A stretch of 48,520 nt of DNA from Paenibacillus cellulosilyticus (GTDB lineage: Bacteria; Bacillota; Bacilli; Paenibacillales; Paenibacillaceae), in assembly GCF_003182255.1 (NCBI RefSeq), contig NZ_QGTQ01000040.1, positions 1-48,520 of the forward strand. Direction: 5' to 3'. Each line of letters starts with the position of its first letter. Positions within the stretch are counted from its first letter, which is position 1. Made by a program: the position numbers and the translations under genes. Below, in pieces: positions 41,703 to 48,520 of the stretch. The notes beneath the pieces are model-generated. The model saw only the letters and a program-made list of their open reading frames with translations. It ran no database searches and had not been told where the DNA came from.

Positions 41703-42212
41703 CTATTTCTCATCCGTACGCATCGGTCTGCGCCCGCGCTGCTGGCCTGTCGTCTGCTCCCAATTGCGATACCAATTATCGATTAGCCCATGAATGCTAT
41801 AGAACACCGTGTTGCGCGGCGCCACGTCGAAATCATTAATATCCGGCTCGCCATAGATTCTCGCCGCCGTCACATGGATACATGCGTGAACTTGGCTTGA
41901 CTCCATAAAGCGCCCCAGCTCATCAAGCGTAGCGAACGATTCAGGTTGATTCACAATCCGATTCTCCGCAGCCCAGTTATAGCACGGCGCACGCCGAATG
42001 GCTTCAGGAACTTGCGGCCACGGCGCAACCCAGCGCGTATCAAGCCCCTGCTGCTCATACCAGCTTAATGCCCGGCGAATGAACTGGCGATGGAATCGCA
42101 GGAACCTTTCGCCCCAGCCCACCGGCACGAATGTCCCGTTCACATGATTGGCATGGTGCCACAACCGGTGCTCCTCCAGCAGCTGCGGAGGGAAATTTGG
42201 AATTGTCGGCAT
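41703..42212 (-). CDS. Tyrosinase-like protein, probably spore-associated
   Basis: A 169-aa protein with features of the tyrosinase/hemocyanin copper fold. HHANHVNG at 19-26 and FLRFHRQFIRRALSWYEQQG at 38-57 resemble the CuA helix with its FxxxHR; VHACIH (His109, His113) and PRNTVFYSIHGLIDNWYRNW (His141, Asp145) resemble the CuB region (normally DPxFxxHHxxIDRxW). It is shorter than bacterial tyrosinases and one expected His of the CuB HH pair is Ile, so full di-copper chemistry is doubtful. ATG 42212 follows AAGGGGG. A sigma-K-type promoter upstream suggests mother-cell expression late in sporulation, so a coat role is inferred. Confidence 0.7.
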   Translation of the reverse strand: MPTIPNFPPQLLEEHRLWHHANHVNGTFVPVGWGERFLRFHRQFIRRALSWYEQQGLDTRWVAPWPQVPEAIRRAPCYNWAAENRIVNQPESFATLDELGRFMESSQVHACIHVTAARIYGEPDINDFDVAPRNTVFYSIHGLIDNWYRNWEQTTGQQRGRRPMRTDEK

Positions 42213-42256
42213 GCTTCAATGCCCCCTTCAACAATAGCCCATACTCTCACGTGCTG

Positions 42257-42284
42257 TAGCATATGCGCTCCCTTATTGTCCCGT
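42257..42284 (-). promoter_or_regulatory. Sigma-K-type promoter of the tyrosinase-like gene
   Basis: On the minus strand AC (42283-42284), 17 bp, then CATATGCTA (42257-42265) matches the sigma-K pattern AC-(16-17)-CATANNNTA. Confidence 0.55.
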
Positions 42285-42314
42285 GACATCCCCTGCCTGC
42301 CGCCCAACAAAGAA

Positions 42315-42345
42315 ACAACGGCTTCCTAGTTGGAAGCCGCTGTAA
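42315..42345 (-). terminator. Terminator of the Cys-rich protein gene
   Basis: CGGCTTCC (42319-42326) and GGAAGCCG (42332-42339) with a short loop are followed on the minus strand by TTGTTTCTTTG, 27 bp after the stop codon. Confidence 0.75.
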
Positions 42346-42365
42346 CCGTGTATATGATGATGCTA

Positions 42366-42797
42366 TTATCGACCGCAGGACGATTTTCTACGTTTGATGC
42401 AGATGTCGAACGTCACTTTAACTTCATTCCATTTGCCAAATTCACAGCAGATGCGTACGCAATCGGATTCGCCTGTGCAAAAGAAGCCGACAACTTTGCA
42501 ATCGCAACCGCAATGCTTCAGAATTTCTTGAATAACACGGCTCTCACGCCAACGAATCGCTTTCGCCAATTCTTCTGCTACCTCTCTGTGCTGAATAAGG
42601 TTGAAAATGCAGCTTATCTCTTTGCCAGCGTCCTGAATTGCATCCACTGCTGGATCCTCGCCGCCGGAGCGACAGCCTCCGCTGCTGCGTCCGCAGCCGC
42701 ACGAGTTCGAGGACGACCAGCTTGTCCGCGTACCGCGTTTTTGTGCAACGGAATAACGGACGCGCGTGAAACTCATAGTAGCCGATTTCAATGTCAT
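42366..42797 (-). CDS. Cysteine-rich protein, probable spore-coat component
   Basis: A 143-aa protein with a Ser/Gly/Cys-rich N-terminal third (SSNSCGCGRSSGGC) and a more ordered rest: a helical stretch (VAEELAKAIRWRESRVIQEILKHCG) followed by Cys-rich strands (CDCKVVGFFCTGESDCVRICCEF). More than a dozen Cys residues suggest disulfide cross-linking, as in CotY/CotZ/ExsY-like coat proteins, though it is not clearly one of these. ATG 42797 is set by AAAGGAGAGG. A sigma-K-type promoter lies upstream. No signal peptide, as expected for a mother-cell coat protein. Confidence 0.75.
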   Translation of the reverse strand: MTLKSATMSFTRVRYSVAQKRGTRTSWSSSNSCGCGRSSGGCRSGGEDPAVDAIQDAGKEISCIFNLIQHREVAEELAKAIRWRESRVIQEILKHCGCDCKVVGFFCTGESDCVRICCEFGKWNEVKVTFDICIKRRKSSCGR

Positions 42798-42826
42798 TCT
42801 TCCCTCTCCTTTTCGAATGCTCACCA

Positions 42827-42853
42827 TATCCTATGTCAGGACGTCGAGAAGGT
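42827..42853 (-). promoter_or_regulatory. Sigma-K-type promoter of the Cys-rich protein gene
   Basis: On the minus strand ACC (42851-42853) and CATAGGATA (42827-42835), with 16 bp between the AC and the -10, match sigma-K promoter elements; the start codon is about 30 bp downstream. Confidence 0.6.
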
Positions 42854-42943
42854 ATGGACAAGAACTAGCCGATATCCGCGCATTATTCAGCTCGTACTAG
42901 AACTGAACCATTCCCGGCATCCTGGCAGCTGCGGAGGAGTCAA

Positions 42944-43051
42944 ATGCGTATCCGGGCAGTCCCACTTATCGGACAGGTGGAGGTGAATGCTGGTTATACA
43001 CAAAGAAGGATGGGCAGCATCTGCCCATCCTTCACTTATAACCGCCTATAA
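42944..43051 (+). CDS. Possible 35-aa small protein
   Basis: ATG 42944 follows GCGGAGGAG at good spacing and opens a 35-codon frame (MRIRAVPLIGQVEVNAGYTQ...). The start vaguely resembles short spore germination proteins of the GerP type. Against it, its second half runs through the hairpin that terminates the opposite-strand bacF gene. Low confidence. Confidence 0.25.
   Translation: MRIRAVPLIGQVEVNAGYTQRRMGSICPSFTYNRL
43003..43035 (-). terminator. Terminator of the bacF-like gene
   Basis: GAAGGATGGGCAG (43005-43017) and CTGCCCATCCTTC (43021-43033) form a 13-bp perfect stem, followed on the minus strand by TTTGTG. Confidence 0.7.
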
Positions 43052-43087
43052 GCGACAAGTTGATTTGTTACTGTACGTTCATTTTAC

Positions 43088-43762
43088 CTATAACCGAACT
43101 TCAACGCCCGTCTTAGCTGTACGCGCAACATGTAGAGAGCGCCGATATTCCACGCGGCCGATCTCGCAGCCTTTGCCGATATGAACCTTGTTGCCGCGAA
43201 CGATATCCGCCTTCGTATACGCCAGTGTAATATCATCCCCTTCAATAACCGATACGGTCAGCTCCGTCTTCATTTGCGACTTGATCCAGTTCTTAACAGA
43301 CATCCAAGAGCTTCTGCGTATATCGATTCGTCTGCCGCCAATCTCTTTCACTCGGCATGGACCGTATAATTGAATGTCCGCATGCTCGGCATTTATTAAA
43401 CCGTCAACAGTAATGGCGCCTTTGATTGTAAGATGCTCCGCCTCAACGGATCCTTGCGCCTCCAGGTTTCCAGTCACTTTCACGATTCTTCCGCGTACAT
43501 TCCCACGGACGTTGAGCTGTCCGAGCAGCTTCAGCTCTTCGCCGCTCCACTCGCCTTCGACTGTGACGTCGCCTGTTACCTTGAACAATTTGTCTGCATG
43601 GACATGACCTTTGATCTTGCAGTTGCCCATGCAGCTGAACGTATCGCATTCAATTGGACCCAGCACTTCGCTGTCACCGACAATTCTAACCGTGTCATAG
43701 GAGCCGCCTGCGATCGAGCCGTTACCGACCACCCGGGCACTCCCCCGATAAGATGCGTTCAT
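43088..43762 (-). CDS. bacF: Bactofilin-family protein (YhbF-like)
   Basis: A 224-aa protein made largely of regular short beta repeats with Gly at turns (GHVHADKLFKVTGDVTVEGEW, GRIVKVTGNLEAQGSVEAEHLTIKG), the right-handed beta-helix of bactofilins, which polymerise into non-nucleotide filaments at the membrane. It is larger than minimal bactofilins and has a C-terminal extension with a basic patch (RRIDIRRSSWMSVKNWIKSQ). ATG 43762 follows GGAGGAAG. Order and strand match yhbD-yhbE-yhbF of B. subtilis, where BacE and BacF are needed for flagellar assembly or motility. Confidence 0.82.
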   Translation of the reverse strand: MNASYRGSARVVGNGSIAGGSYDTVRIVGDSEVLGPIECDTFSCMGNCKIKGHVHADKLFKVTGDVTVEGEWSGEELKLLGQLNVRGNVRGRIVKVTGNLEAQGSVEAEHLTIKGAITVDGLINAEHADIQLYGPCRVKEIGGRRIDIRRSSWMSVKNWIKSQMKTELTVSVIEGDDITLAYTKADIVRGNKVHIGKGCEIGRVEYRRSLHVARTAKTGVEVRL

Positions 43763-43781
43763 CACCGTTCTTCCTCCTCCG

Positions 43782-44468
43782 TTAGATCTGTATGCGTTCC
43801 CTCACCGTAGACGATGGATCAACCTTCAATTCCGTTTTGTATTCCACTCGTCCGATCGTGCAGTCAGGTCCGATAATGACGCTGCGCCCGCGAACGATCC
43901 CTGCCGATGTCGCCTCCAGCGTAACGTCGTCTCCTTCAATCATCTGAGTCTCCAGCTTCGGTACGATCATGGGTACTAAATAGCGCAACGGTCCGACCCA
44001 GCGCTTATTCGTCCGTTTCACCCGAATGGACGTGCCTCCGATCTCATTCACCCGGCAGCGAGCTTGAAGACCAATTTCGATCTGCCCCGCGTTCAGAAGT
44101 CCGTCCAGCTCAAACCCGCCGTGCACAATCACTTTCTCCGCTTCGCAGTCACCTGAGAGCTTCAGCCATCCGTTCAGACGGATGGCGTCGCCAGCAACCG
44201 AACCACGCATCCGTACTTTCCCATCAATAGCGACCGTATTGGCAGCAATATCGCCTTCTCCATTCATAATGCCGTTCACGTCGAGCCGATCCGCCTCAAT
44301 GCCGCCCTTTATTTTGCTAATCCCATTCACTCGGAGCGTCTCACACTTCACACTGCCGTTGATGGTTGCAATCCCATCCACGTTTACGTACCGGTACCAG
44401 CCACCGGCCGCCCGCCCCGTTCCGTTAATCGTCAGATCGCCGCGACTTGTCTCTTTGTTGATGTCCAT
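43782..44468 (-). CDS. bacE: Bactofilin-family protein (YhbE-like)
   Basis: A 228-aa paralogue of the next gene: the same beta-helix repeats (VDGIATINGSVKCETLRVNGISKIKGGIEADRLDVNGIM in segments) and a C-terminal block with VNEIGGTSIRVKR and IEGDDVTLEATSAGIVRGRSV, also present in the partner. The two likely co-assemble. ATG 44468 is chosen for AGGAGGATCC; the frame extends further upstream into the yhbD-like gene without an RBS. Gaps of 25 bp to the yhbD-like gene and 19 bp to the bacF-like gene indicate one operon. Confidence 0.83.
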   Translation of the reverse strand: MDINKETSRGDLTINGTGRAAGGWYRYVNVDGIATINGSVKCETLRVNGISKIKGGIEADRLDVNGIMNGEGDIAANTVAIDGKVRMRGSVAGDAIRLNGWLKLSGDCEAEKVIVHGGFELDGLLNAGQIEIGLQARCRVNEIGGTSIRVKRTNKRWVGPLRYLVPMIVPKLETQMIEGDDVTLEATSAGIVRGRSVIIGPDCTIGRVEYKTELKVDPSSTVRERIQI

Positions 44469-44493
44469 AATCGGATCCTCCTGTCTAAAGCTA

Positions 44494-45129
44494 TCATTCA
44501 TATGCGTACAGCTTCGCCTTGAAGGCCTCTGCTGCTTCATCAATGGATAGACTTGCCGCGATTACGGTCGATTCCTCCGTGTGCAGCGGACCGCCCTCTA
44601 ACAATAAGATGACTCGCTGCTTACCGGCTGTTTGCAGCACGACGAGATTACAAGCCCGTTCTTCAAGCTGCGGTATCCGGCTGACGAGCAGTTTGATTAG
44701 ACGAGCGCCCTCCTCTTCTGTCATCCCACCGGGCAGCACCCGATGCAGCCAGTCTGCCACGAACAAATAAAAGGCTTGATCGAAAGCCAGCGTACCGTCC
44801 GTGAGCATCTTCTCTGCATAGCGATCCATCGTGATCGGTGATACGATGCGACCGTGCATCTCCTCTATGCGTAGGCGGATATCAGACTGCAGCGTCGATA
44901 GCTTACCAACCAACTCGTCGAGCGAAAGATCATCCTTCATCGAAAGAATATGACTGATCCGTCCTAGAATAAGCCCCTTGGGGAAAAAGGTTTCTTGCCC
45001 CGTGAACGTCGATTTGCGGATAAACCATTCCTCTGGAATGAGCCGCTTCCGCTTCCAGCGATACAGCTGGCCGTAGGAAATTCCCATCTCCTCGAGCAAA
45101 TCCTTTTTTGAAATAAGCTCTTGTTCCAT
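44494..45129 (-). CDS. yhbD: YhbD-like protein (DUF4004)
   Basis: A 211-aa protein whose first 75 residues look like a MerR-type winged helix (ISKKDLLEEMGISYGQLYRWKRKRLIPEEWF...ETFFPKGLILGRISHILSM), followed by a helical C-terminal domain. This matches YhbD of B. subtilis, encoded before bacE and bacF. ATG 45129 follows AAAGGAGAGG. It may regulate its own operon: the presumed promoter has a 19-bp spacer and an inverted repeat, as MerR-type targets do. Confidence 0.85.
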   Translation of the reverse strand: MEQELISKKDLLEEMGISYGQLYRWKRKRLIPEEWFIRKSTFTGQETFFPKGLILGRISHILSMKDDLSLDELVGKLSTLQSDIRLRIEEMHGRIVSPITMDRYAEKMLTDGTLAFDQAFYLFVADWLHRVLPGGMTEEEGARLIKLLVSRIPQLEERACNLVVLQTAGKQRVILLLEGGPLHTEESTVIAASLSIDEAAEAFKAKLYAYE

Positions 45130-45171
45130 CTTGCCTCTCCTTTCCGATCGGTCGATACATTGCGCAACCGT

Positions 45172-45207
45172 GTAACATAACACTGTTACGCTGGTATTGC
45201 ATAACAA
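45172..45207 (-). promoter_or_regulatory. MerR-like promoter with inverted repeat before yhbD
   Basis: On the minus strand TTGTTA (45202-45207) and TGTTAT (45177-45182) are separated by 19 bp, the over-long spacing of MerR-activated promoters. GTAACA (45172-45177) and TGTTAC (45184-45189) form a perfect inverted repeat at the -10 side. Confidence 0.45.
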
Positions 45208-45344
45208 AATGCCATTCTTGCGCCCAAGTCCGATTCATGAACAACTGATCTGTCCTTATCATACTTAAACATTGCCGCTTCTTACAGCGCCGAAAGCCTG
45301 AACATGCATCAGTCTCTGGACCGAGCAAATGAAACTTTATAAAA

Positions 45345-45380
45345 ACGCAAAAAACGCGATTCCCGAAGGAATCGCGTTCG
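45345..45380 (-). terminator. Terminator of the tRNA-Thr gene
   Basis: AACGCGATTCC (45353-45363) and GGAATCGCGTT (45368-45378) form an 11-bp stem followed on the minus strand by a T run, 13 bp past the tRNA 3' end. Confidence 0.9.
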
Positions 45381-45392
45381 AAAGTTCATAAG

Positions 45393-45468
<76 letters not shown>

Positions 45469-45561
45469 ATGTCCGCCTTGTTAAGAGGCTTCGTCGCATC
45501 AGCGACTTTTATAATATACCTCGCGGGCGAACGGAAGTCAACACTTTTCTAGACAAAAATT

Positions 45562-47319
45562 TTACTCTTCTTCTGGCTCTATATCCGGTGCCGATTGCAG
45601 CGGCAGTCGCAGGGTGAAGGTGCTTCCCTCTCCCTTCACGCTCGCAAGCGACAACGAACCACCCAACAGCCGAGCGAGCTGCAGGCTGATCGACAGTCCA
45701 AGTCCGGTGCCGCCGTATTTACGGTTAACGGCACCATCCTCCTGCTGGAATGCTTCGAAGATCAGATGCTGCTTCTCCTCATCGATGCCAATGCCCGTGT
45801 CGACCACCGACATCGTCAGCCAGCGTTCCTGCTGCACCATCTCCTGCTTCCGCAGCCTTCTGCTAGCCGTGTCCTGCATATCGTTTGGTATGGTATCGGA
45901 TTGTTGTGCTTGCTGTTCCAATACGGCAGATGCTTGTACCTCCGCATCATCTTGACCAGCCGCAGCTTCCTGCCTCGCAGCTCCTTCTCCTCGCTTGAGC
46001 ACAGAGAGCGCTGGTGCAACAGCAGCCTCATAGACGCTCTTGCGGATACGACCCGTCGTCGTTTGACCGGACCGAACGATAATCCCCGGCGATGACGAAG
46101 TCGGGCGTCCGCGATAAAGCGCGGTCGTCCAATCACGAATGCGGCGCTTCGTTACTGCCGTATCGGTCAACGTCTCCATTGCGATACGAAGCGTAATGGA
46201 GCCCTGCTCCGTGAATTTGAAGGCGTTAACGAGCAGATTGCGCATAATTTGGTTCACCCGGAGCGCATCGGTATACATCGTGTCCGGCACATCTTCGGCG
46301 ATATCCACGATAAACGGCAGCGATTGCTGGTCCGCCATCGGCTGAAACATCGCCTGCAGCATTTGCACAAGATCGAGCGGTGAGATCGGCTCGATAACGA
46401 TATCCATTTTGCCCGCTTCGACCTTGGACAGATCAAGAATGTCGTTAATAAGCTGCAGTAGCTCATTGCCCGCTGCATTAATAATTTCGCCGTAGCGCAC
46501 CTCATCCATCCCATAACGCTCGTCGTCATTGTCCCGAATAAGCTGGGACATGAGCAAAATGCTGTTCAGCGGCGTTTTGAGCTCATGCGACATGTTGGCG
46601 AGAAACTCCGACTTGTACTTCGAGGCGAGCATCAGCTGCCTAGCCTTCTCTTCAAGGTCCCGCTTGGCCTCTCGCAGCTCCTTCGTTTGCCGGCGCAGAA
46701 TAATGTTCATGCCCCGCAGCTCGCCTATCCGCAGCTGCTCCTTATGGAAGTCGCGGATCATGAAGACGAAGAAACCACTAAGCAGCGTGGACAACGGCAG
46801 CGTAATTGGCGCTACATCCGTCCAGTATTCATGGAACGGAATCGATCCCATCATCGCAATATCGAATGCGTTCAGAACGTTAATGACGACAACGGCAACC
46901 GTCGTCTTCCAGACGAACCGCCAATCCACCGCCTGTAGAAACGCGTTAATGGCCGCCGCGAATACGCCGAGCAGCGCCATGTTCATGCAGCCCGCCCAAG
47001 AGGTCTCGTTCAGCCCATACATAAGCCTTCCGACGCCGATCCCGATGCCAATCAAGACGAAGGTACTCGGACGCGTGAAGACAAGAATCGCCATAATAAG
47101 CGGGACAAATCGCAGATCGAACAGCTGCGTCTCCCCTACTTGCAAGCCGAACAGCATCGTCAGCCAGCCCGCCAGAATGAAGACAAACAATGAGATGCCC
47201 TTCTTCATCCTCTCGGAGATGCTCGGGAATAAATATTTGTAACCAATGTTGAATAAATAAGCGATCGTGATGAGTACGCTCAAGTTGATGAAAAATACGC
47301 TGGAAAAGGAAACGTTCAC
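45562..47319 (-). CDS. Membrane sensor histidine kinase with LytS-like 5TM domain and ATPase-domain insertion
   Basis: A 585-aa kinase. Residues about 8-190 hold five to six membrane segments in the 5TMR-LYT layout of LytS (IAYLFNIGYKYLFP, LFDLRFVPLIMAILVF, GVFAAAINAFLQ); then a coiled-coil linker (195-235), HisKA with His245 in ANMSHELKTPLNSI, and HATPase: N box NQIMRNLLVNAFKF (356-369), G1 VVDTGIGI (506-513), F box and G2 GGTGLGLSIS. Between N and G1 boxes about 118 residues (382-500) of Ala/Gln/Arg-rich sequence are inserted where the lid loop is normally short. The start is GTG 47319 with GGTGGTAGG before it. No response regulator is adjacent. Confidence 0.88.
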   Translation of the reverse strand: MNVSFSSVFFINLSVLITIAYLFNIGYKYLFPSISERMKKGISLFVFILAGWLTMLFGLQVGETQLFDLRFVPLIMAILVFTRPSTFVLIGIGIGVGRLMYGLNETSWAGCMNMALLGVFAAAINAFLQAVDWRFVWKTTVAVVVINVLNAFDIAMMGSIPFHEYWTDVAPITLPLSTLLSGFFVFMIRDFHKEQLRIGELRGMNIILRRQTKELREAKRDLEEKARQLMLASKYKSEFLANMSHELKTPLNSILLMSQLIRDNDDERYGMDEVRYGEIINAAGNELLQLINDILDLSKVEAGKMDIVIEPISPLDLVQMLQAMFQPMADQQSLPFIVDIAEDVPDTMYTDALRVNQIMRNLLVNAFKFTEQGSITLRIAMETLTDTAVTKRRIRDWTTALYRGRPTSSSPGIIVRSGQTTTGRIRKSVYEAAVAPALSVLKRGEGAARQEAAAGQDDAEVQASAVLEQQAQQSDTIPNDMQDTASRRLRKQEMVQQERWLTMSVVDTGIGIDEEKQHLIFEAFQQEDGAVNRKYGGTGLGLSISLQLARLLGGSLSLASVKGEGSTFTLRLPLQSAPDIEPEEE

Positions 47320-47389
47320 CCTACCACCTCGTTCCTGCTCTGCTTAAGGTCTACCTTACTTCATTGTACACGATCGGCGCTTTCTAATC

Positions 47390-47417
47390 ACCGCCGGGCC
47401 ATCGCCCGCATAGCATA
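47390..47417 (+). promoter_or_regulatory. Sigma-K-type promoter of the His/Lys/Tyr-repeat gene
   Basis: ACC (47390-47392) and CATAGCATA (47409-47417), with 16-17 bp between, match the sigma-K pattern AC-(16-17)-CATANNNTA. The RBS lies about 20 bp downstream. Confidence 0.6.
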
Positions 47418-47450
47418 TAGCAATATGCCTAGTGCCCGGAGGGATTTGCC

Positions 47451-48029
47451 TTGGAGAAGCCAGAAAAACTGGAGAAGCCACTAAAGGTGGAAAAGCTCGA
47501 GAAGCAGCATGATAAGTACGAAAAACATGATAAATACGAGAAGCAGCACGATAAATACGAAAAGCATGACAAGCATGAGAAACACGAGAAATACGACAAG
47601 CAACCTCATCAGCATCACGAGCACCATCACTACGGTCAGTATGGCCAATACGAACCCTATGGTCAACACAATGCGTACGACCATTACGACAAGTACGAGA
47701 AGTATGACAAATACGAGAAACACGATAAGCACGAGAAGCCGAAACAAGTAGCGATTCATGAGCAAAAGGTAATCTACAAAGCCGATCCGGCTCATGCGAA
47801 GCATGTGCTCGACATTCGCAATAAGATCAATCCGATCTGCGGTAACTACATGCACCGCCATGTGATGGTAGAGACGGTCGATGGGCATAAATATTCGGGC
47901 ATTATCGTCCATGTGGATGAGCGCTGCCTGTACTTGCAATGTGCCTGGTTCGATCCGCGCGGCTTTGCGCCTTATAATGCGATTCTGCCGCTGGTGCTGT
48001 TTGAACTGCTCGTTATTGCTTTGATGTAG
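47451..48029 (+). CDS. Repeat-rich probable spore-coat protein
   Basis: A 192-aa protein. Residues 1-110 are low-complexity repeats of H/Q-D-K-Y-E-K type, with a His/Gly/Tyr-rich middle (HQHHEHHHYGQYGQYEPYG). Residues about 112-192 form an ordered domain (INPICGNYMHRHVMVETVDGHKYSGIIVHVDERCLYL) that resembles a small LSm/SH3-like barrel, then a hydrophobic end. The start is TTG 47451, set by CGGAGGG upstream. The sigma-K-type promoter, repeats and Tyr/Lys/His richness suit a coat or crust protein subject to cross-linking. Family not identified. Confidence 0.75.
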   Translation: MEKPEKLEKPLKVEKLEKQHDKYEKHDKYEKQHDKYEKHDKHEKHEKYDKQPHQHHEHHHYGQYGQYEPYGQHNAYDHYDKYEKYDKYEKHDKHEKPKQVAIHEQKVIYKADPAHAKHVLDIRNKINPICGNYMHRHVMVETVDGHKYSGIIVHVDERCLYLQCAWFDPRGFAPYNAILPLVLFELLVIALM

Positions 48030-48356
48030 GGGGATTAGTAGGCTGGGAAAAGACGAGGCGTGTTCGTGCGCTCCGAGGGCAGCATCATTCTTCCGATCGC
48101 TGTTGTCCCCAGATTGTATTGATTCAAAGGCGAAAGCTGCGCTTCTACAGTATGATGCTGCCCTCTCCGCTGAGGTACTGCGGCGCTCAGCCAGCTTTGT
48201 GGGAGATCGGTCGTTCGCGGTCTGAGATCCGCTCACGGAACTGGTTCATAGTCGTGTGCGCTTCGCTCCACGGCTTGAGGAACGGCACTGCCACTTCACG
48301 TTGCTCCCAGCGCGATGCTTGGTCACACGACGGACGGGGCGGTGTCCCCCGAAACA
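48030..48356. other. Noncoding stretch before the right-hand IS copy
   Basis: No convincing gene. GAGGGCAGCATCAT (48075-48088) and ATGATGCTGCCCTC (48152-48165) are exact inverted repeats separated by 63 bp, followed by GCTGAG/CTCAGC (48170-48192). The 14-bp arms may frame a small element or a structured transcript end for the upstream gene. Confidence 0.5.
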
Positions 48357-48520
48357 CTAAACATTCCTGTAGAGTCTAAGATTTGAGCTTGGACAAAAAA
48401 AGGAGCGCCTCGTATGATGGGGGTGTGAACGGATCAATGTCCTAAAACCCATCAGGAGGCGCTGTATATGAAGTTTACTCGAAATGACCCAACAAATCAA
48501 CGTATCGAACGAATTACCAA
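48357..48520 (+). mobile_element. Right-hand copy of the IS110-like element, 5' end only
   Basis: Exact inverted copy of bases 1-164. From the junction CTAA it has about 110 bp of leader with self-complementary arms (AGCGCCTC at 48402-48409 region against GAGGCGCT near 48455-48462), then the transposase start. IS110-family elements encode a bridge RNA in such a leader, so this is its likely place, although only the end of the element is visible. Confidence 0.6.
48468..48520 (+). CDS. IS110-like transposase, N-terminal fragment cut by contig edge
   Basis: ATG 48468 with AGGAGG eight bases upstream opens the same 17 codons as the left-hand copy; the rest lies beyond the window. It points outward, as does the left copy, so the two elements diverge from the contig. 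Confidence 0.5.
   Translation, partial: MKFTRNDPTNQRIERIT

Noticed and set aside
42330-42986. 218-codon plus-strand ORF opposite the Cys-rich gene
   Set aside because: No RBS; the minus-strand frame has a strong RBS, a sigma-K-type promoter and a terminator.
47481-48236. 251-codon minus-strand hydrophobic ORF
   Set aside because: Its Val/Leu/Ile/Met runs are the complement of the Lys/Tyr/His repeats of the plus-strand gene, which has an RBS, promoter and structured C terminus.

Overview
The window looks like one chromosomal contig of a spore-forming member of the Paenibacillaceae (Paenibacillus or a close relative). Support comes from moderately GC-rich, purine-rich-RBS genes, S-layer-homology anchoring, sporulation-type promoters (sigma-H and sigma-K patterns), a T-box leader on ilvA, a yhbD-bacE-bacF block as in Bacillus subtilis, and a paeninodin-type RiPP leader. 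Both ends are the same 164 bp in inverted orientation. Each carries the start of what looks like an IS110-family transposase, so the contig probably breaks inside two copies of one insertion sequence.

Layout. 0.4-1.3 kb: a Fur-box-controlled beta-propeller-like protein. 1.5-18.8 kb, all on the minus strand: a glycan-utilisation locus with four GH30 paralogues (secreted with CBM13; S-layer anchored and multidomain but frameshifted; cytosolic; lipoprotein), a GH2 enzyme, a CUT1-type ABC sugar importer (binding lipoprotein and two permeases) and a LacI-type repressor. 18.8-20.0 kb: a gene-free stretch with three unrelated tandem-repeat families, followed by a second, paralogous LacI regulator. 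Related palindromes (ATGTAATCGATTACAT and variants) lie before the S-layer GH30, before the importer and before the first regulator.

21-28 kb, plus strand: a GntR/YtrA-type regulator with an ABC ATPase and a large membrane protein; then a T-box leader, ilvA and a NarL-type two-component system apparently on one transcript. 28.4-32.1 kb: an FMN reductase converges on a minus-strand set made of a paeninodin-like leader peptide with a Gly/Pro repeat core, a lasso-type HPr-kinase homologue and an ABC exporter. No lasso cyclase, protease or RRE gene is present. This is the most unusual system in the window.

32.4-38.3 kb: a small membrane protein, an aldo/keto reductase, and a run of envelope-related genes (diglucosyl-diacylglycerol-synthase-like glycosyltransferase, MFS transporter, VTT/DedA-type protein, zinc-ribbon membrane protein) plus small hypotheticals. 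38.4-48.0 kb: an MHYT/PAS histidine kinase with a sigma-H-type promoter (sporulation-kinase-like), mscL with a zinc-ribbon tail, a Nudix hydrolase, a tyrosinase-like protein and a Cys-rich protein (both with sigma-K-type promoters), bacF-bacE-yhbD, tRNA-Thr(CGT), a LytS-like-membrane-domain histidine kinase with an unusual insertion in its ATPase domain, and a His/Lys/Tyr/Glu-repeat protein with a sigma-K-type promoter.

All assignments come from reading the sequence and remembered family features. No database search was possible.
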